Assembly (NCBI GenBank): GCA_947561585.1
Contig: CANNZV010003226.1
Coordinates: forward strand, 1-64,000
Length of the DNA stretch: 64,000 bases
From: Caprella mutica
Lineage: Eukaryota; Arthropoda; Malacostraca; Amphipoda; Caprellidae
Reading direction: 5' to 3'
The notes beneath the pieces were generated by a model. It worked only from the letters and a program-made list of their open reading frames with translations, did not search any database and was not told where the DNA came from. Positions 63,604 to 64,000 of the stretch are shown here, piece by piece; position 1 is the first letter of the stretch; every line of letters starts with the position of its first letter. A program made the position numbers and the translations under genes.

Positions 63604-64000
63604 AAAATGGCTTCACTTGCAAAATTATTGATACTTTATTTAGGAAAACTTTGAATAACATTTATCATTCAAAACCTGTAGAACTTAGTTGTGATAGGAA
63701 GCCAGTTTATGTTAGGTTAGAGTATTTAGGGTTTGTTTCCAATGTCCTCAAACGTAAATTATCCATTTTGATCAATAAGTTTTACCCTCAAATTCAACTT
63801 AAATTCATTATTAATTCATGTAATTCCATCGGCAATATGTTCAATTATAAAGACAAACTCCCACCTTTACTTGTTTCCAATGTTATATACAAATTCACTT
63901 GCGGACAGTGTTCTGCGGCCTATATAGGTGAAACACGGAAACAACTGAAGGTGAGAGTTAGTCAACACAGAGGGGTTTCCTCCAGAAGCCCCTCTACCGT
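63604..64000 (+). pseudogene. Penelope-like copy 2, GIY-YIG region (partial)
   Basis: Same protein region as 60916-61294 (KIIDTLFRKTLNNIYH to the CGQCSAAYIGETRKQL motif). It is cut by the end of the window before the catalytic Glu. Confidence 0.85.

Larger units (their letters stand above)
61721..64000 (+). mobile_element. Penelope-like element copy 2 (cut by window edge)
   Basis: A near-complete pol: N-terminal region, RT and the beginning of the GIY-YIG region, which from 63617 to 64000 differs from copy 1 (60911-61294) at only about three positions. The tandem head-to-tail arrangement with copy 1 is the typical Penelope-like partial tandem. Two frame disruptions (about 62915 and 63560) make this copy inactive despite its youth. 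The element continues beyond the window. Confidence 0.9.

Overview
This is eukaryotic, intron-bearing, AT-rich invertebrate DNA. It holds two recognisable host genes in a landscape dominated by transposable elements and minisatellites. The host genes, the tRNA-derived SINEs and the mix of CR1/Jockey-type, Ty3/gypsy, Penelope-like, mariner-like and Harbinger-like elements point to an arthropod. A crustacean is my best guess, but no rRNA, mitochondrial or other diagnostic marker is present. There is no sign of bacterial operons, CRISPR arrays or tRNA genes.

Layout. 1-4900: repeats, including a tRNA-derived SINE, a 22-bp minisatellite, and a foldback element with a perfect 9-bp target duplication that splits an old gypsy reverse transcriptase fragment. 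4992-13260: a three-exon HEPN-NACHT STAND NTPase gene on the plus strand (about 840 aa). Its 5.3-kb first coding intron has swallowed a dead CR1/Jockey-like retrotransposon, and its end runs into three unrelated minisatellites. 14.3-32.6 kb: almost gene-free, with dispersed repeat copies, a TTAA-flanked foldback element, a mariner remnant and a possible orphan terminal exon. 32.6-35.0 kb: an hAT-like element whose inverted ends are arrays of an ATGCATATGC-type unit, with other elements nested inside. 35.0-36.2 kb (minus): a broken gag fragment.

39.1-46.6 kb: a decayed plus-strand Ty3/gypsy element of unusual order: gag, protease, RT, RNase H, an OTU-like cysteine protease domain, a second retropepsin-like domain, integrase, then a long acidic Ser-rich extension. 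48.0-49.4 kb: a Harbinger-type non-autonomous element with TAA duplications. 51.2-51.9 kb (minus): an intact secreted protein with an F5/8-type-C-like C-terminal domain. 52.0-57.0 kb: a multi-level nest of repeats. 57.3-59.8 kb: a 2.5-kb satellite-like array that changes from an 18-bp to a 20-bp unit. 60.6-64.0 kb: two tandem, nearly identical copies of a GIY-YIG-bearing Penelope-like element, the first preceded by an inverted segment and the second cut by the window edge.

The genes do not form a pathway. The two host genes would fit innate immunity (a STAND NTPase sensor and a secreted lectin-like protein), but that link is inference only. The most distinctive signals are (a) several otherwise unrelated elements whose inverted ends are built from short tandem units and share a terminal motif, and (b) the gypsy element with an OTU-like domain and two retropepsin-like domains.
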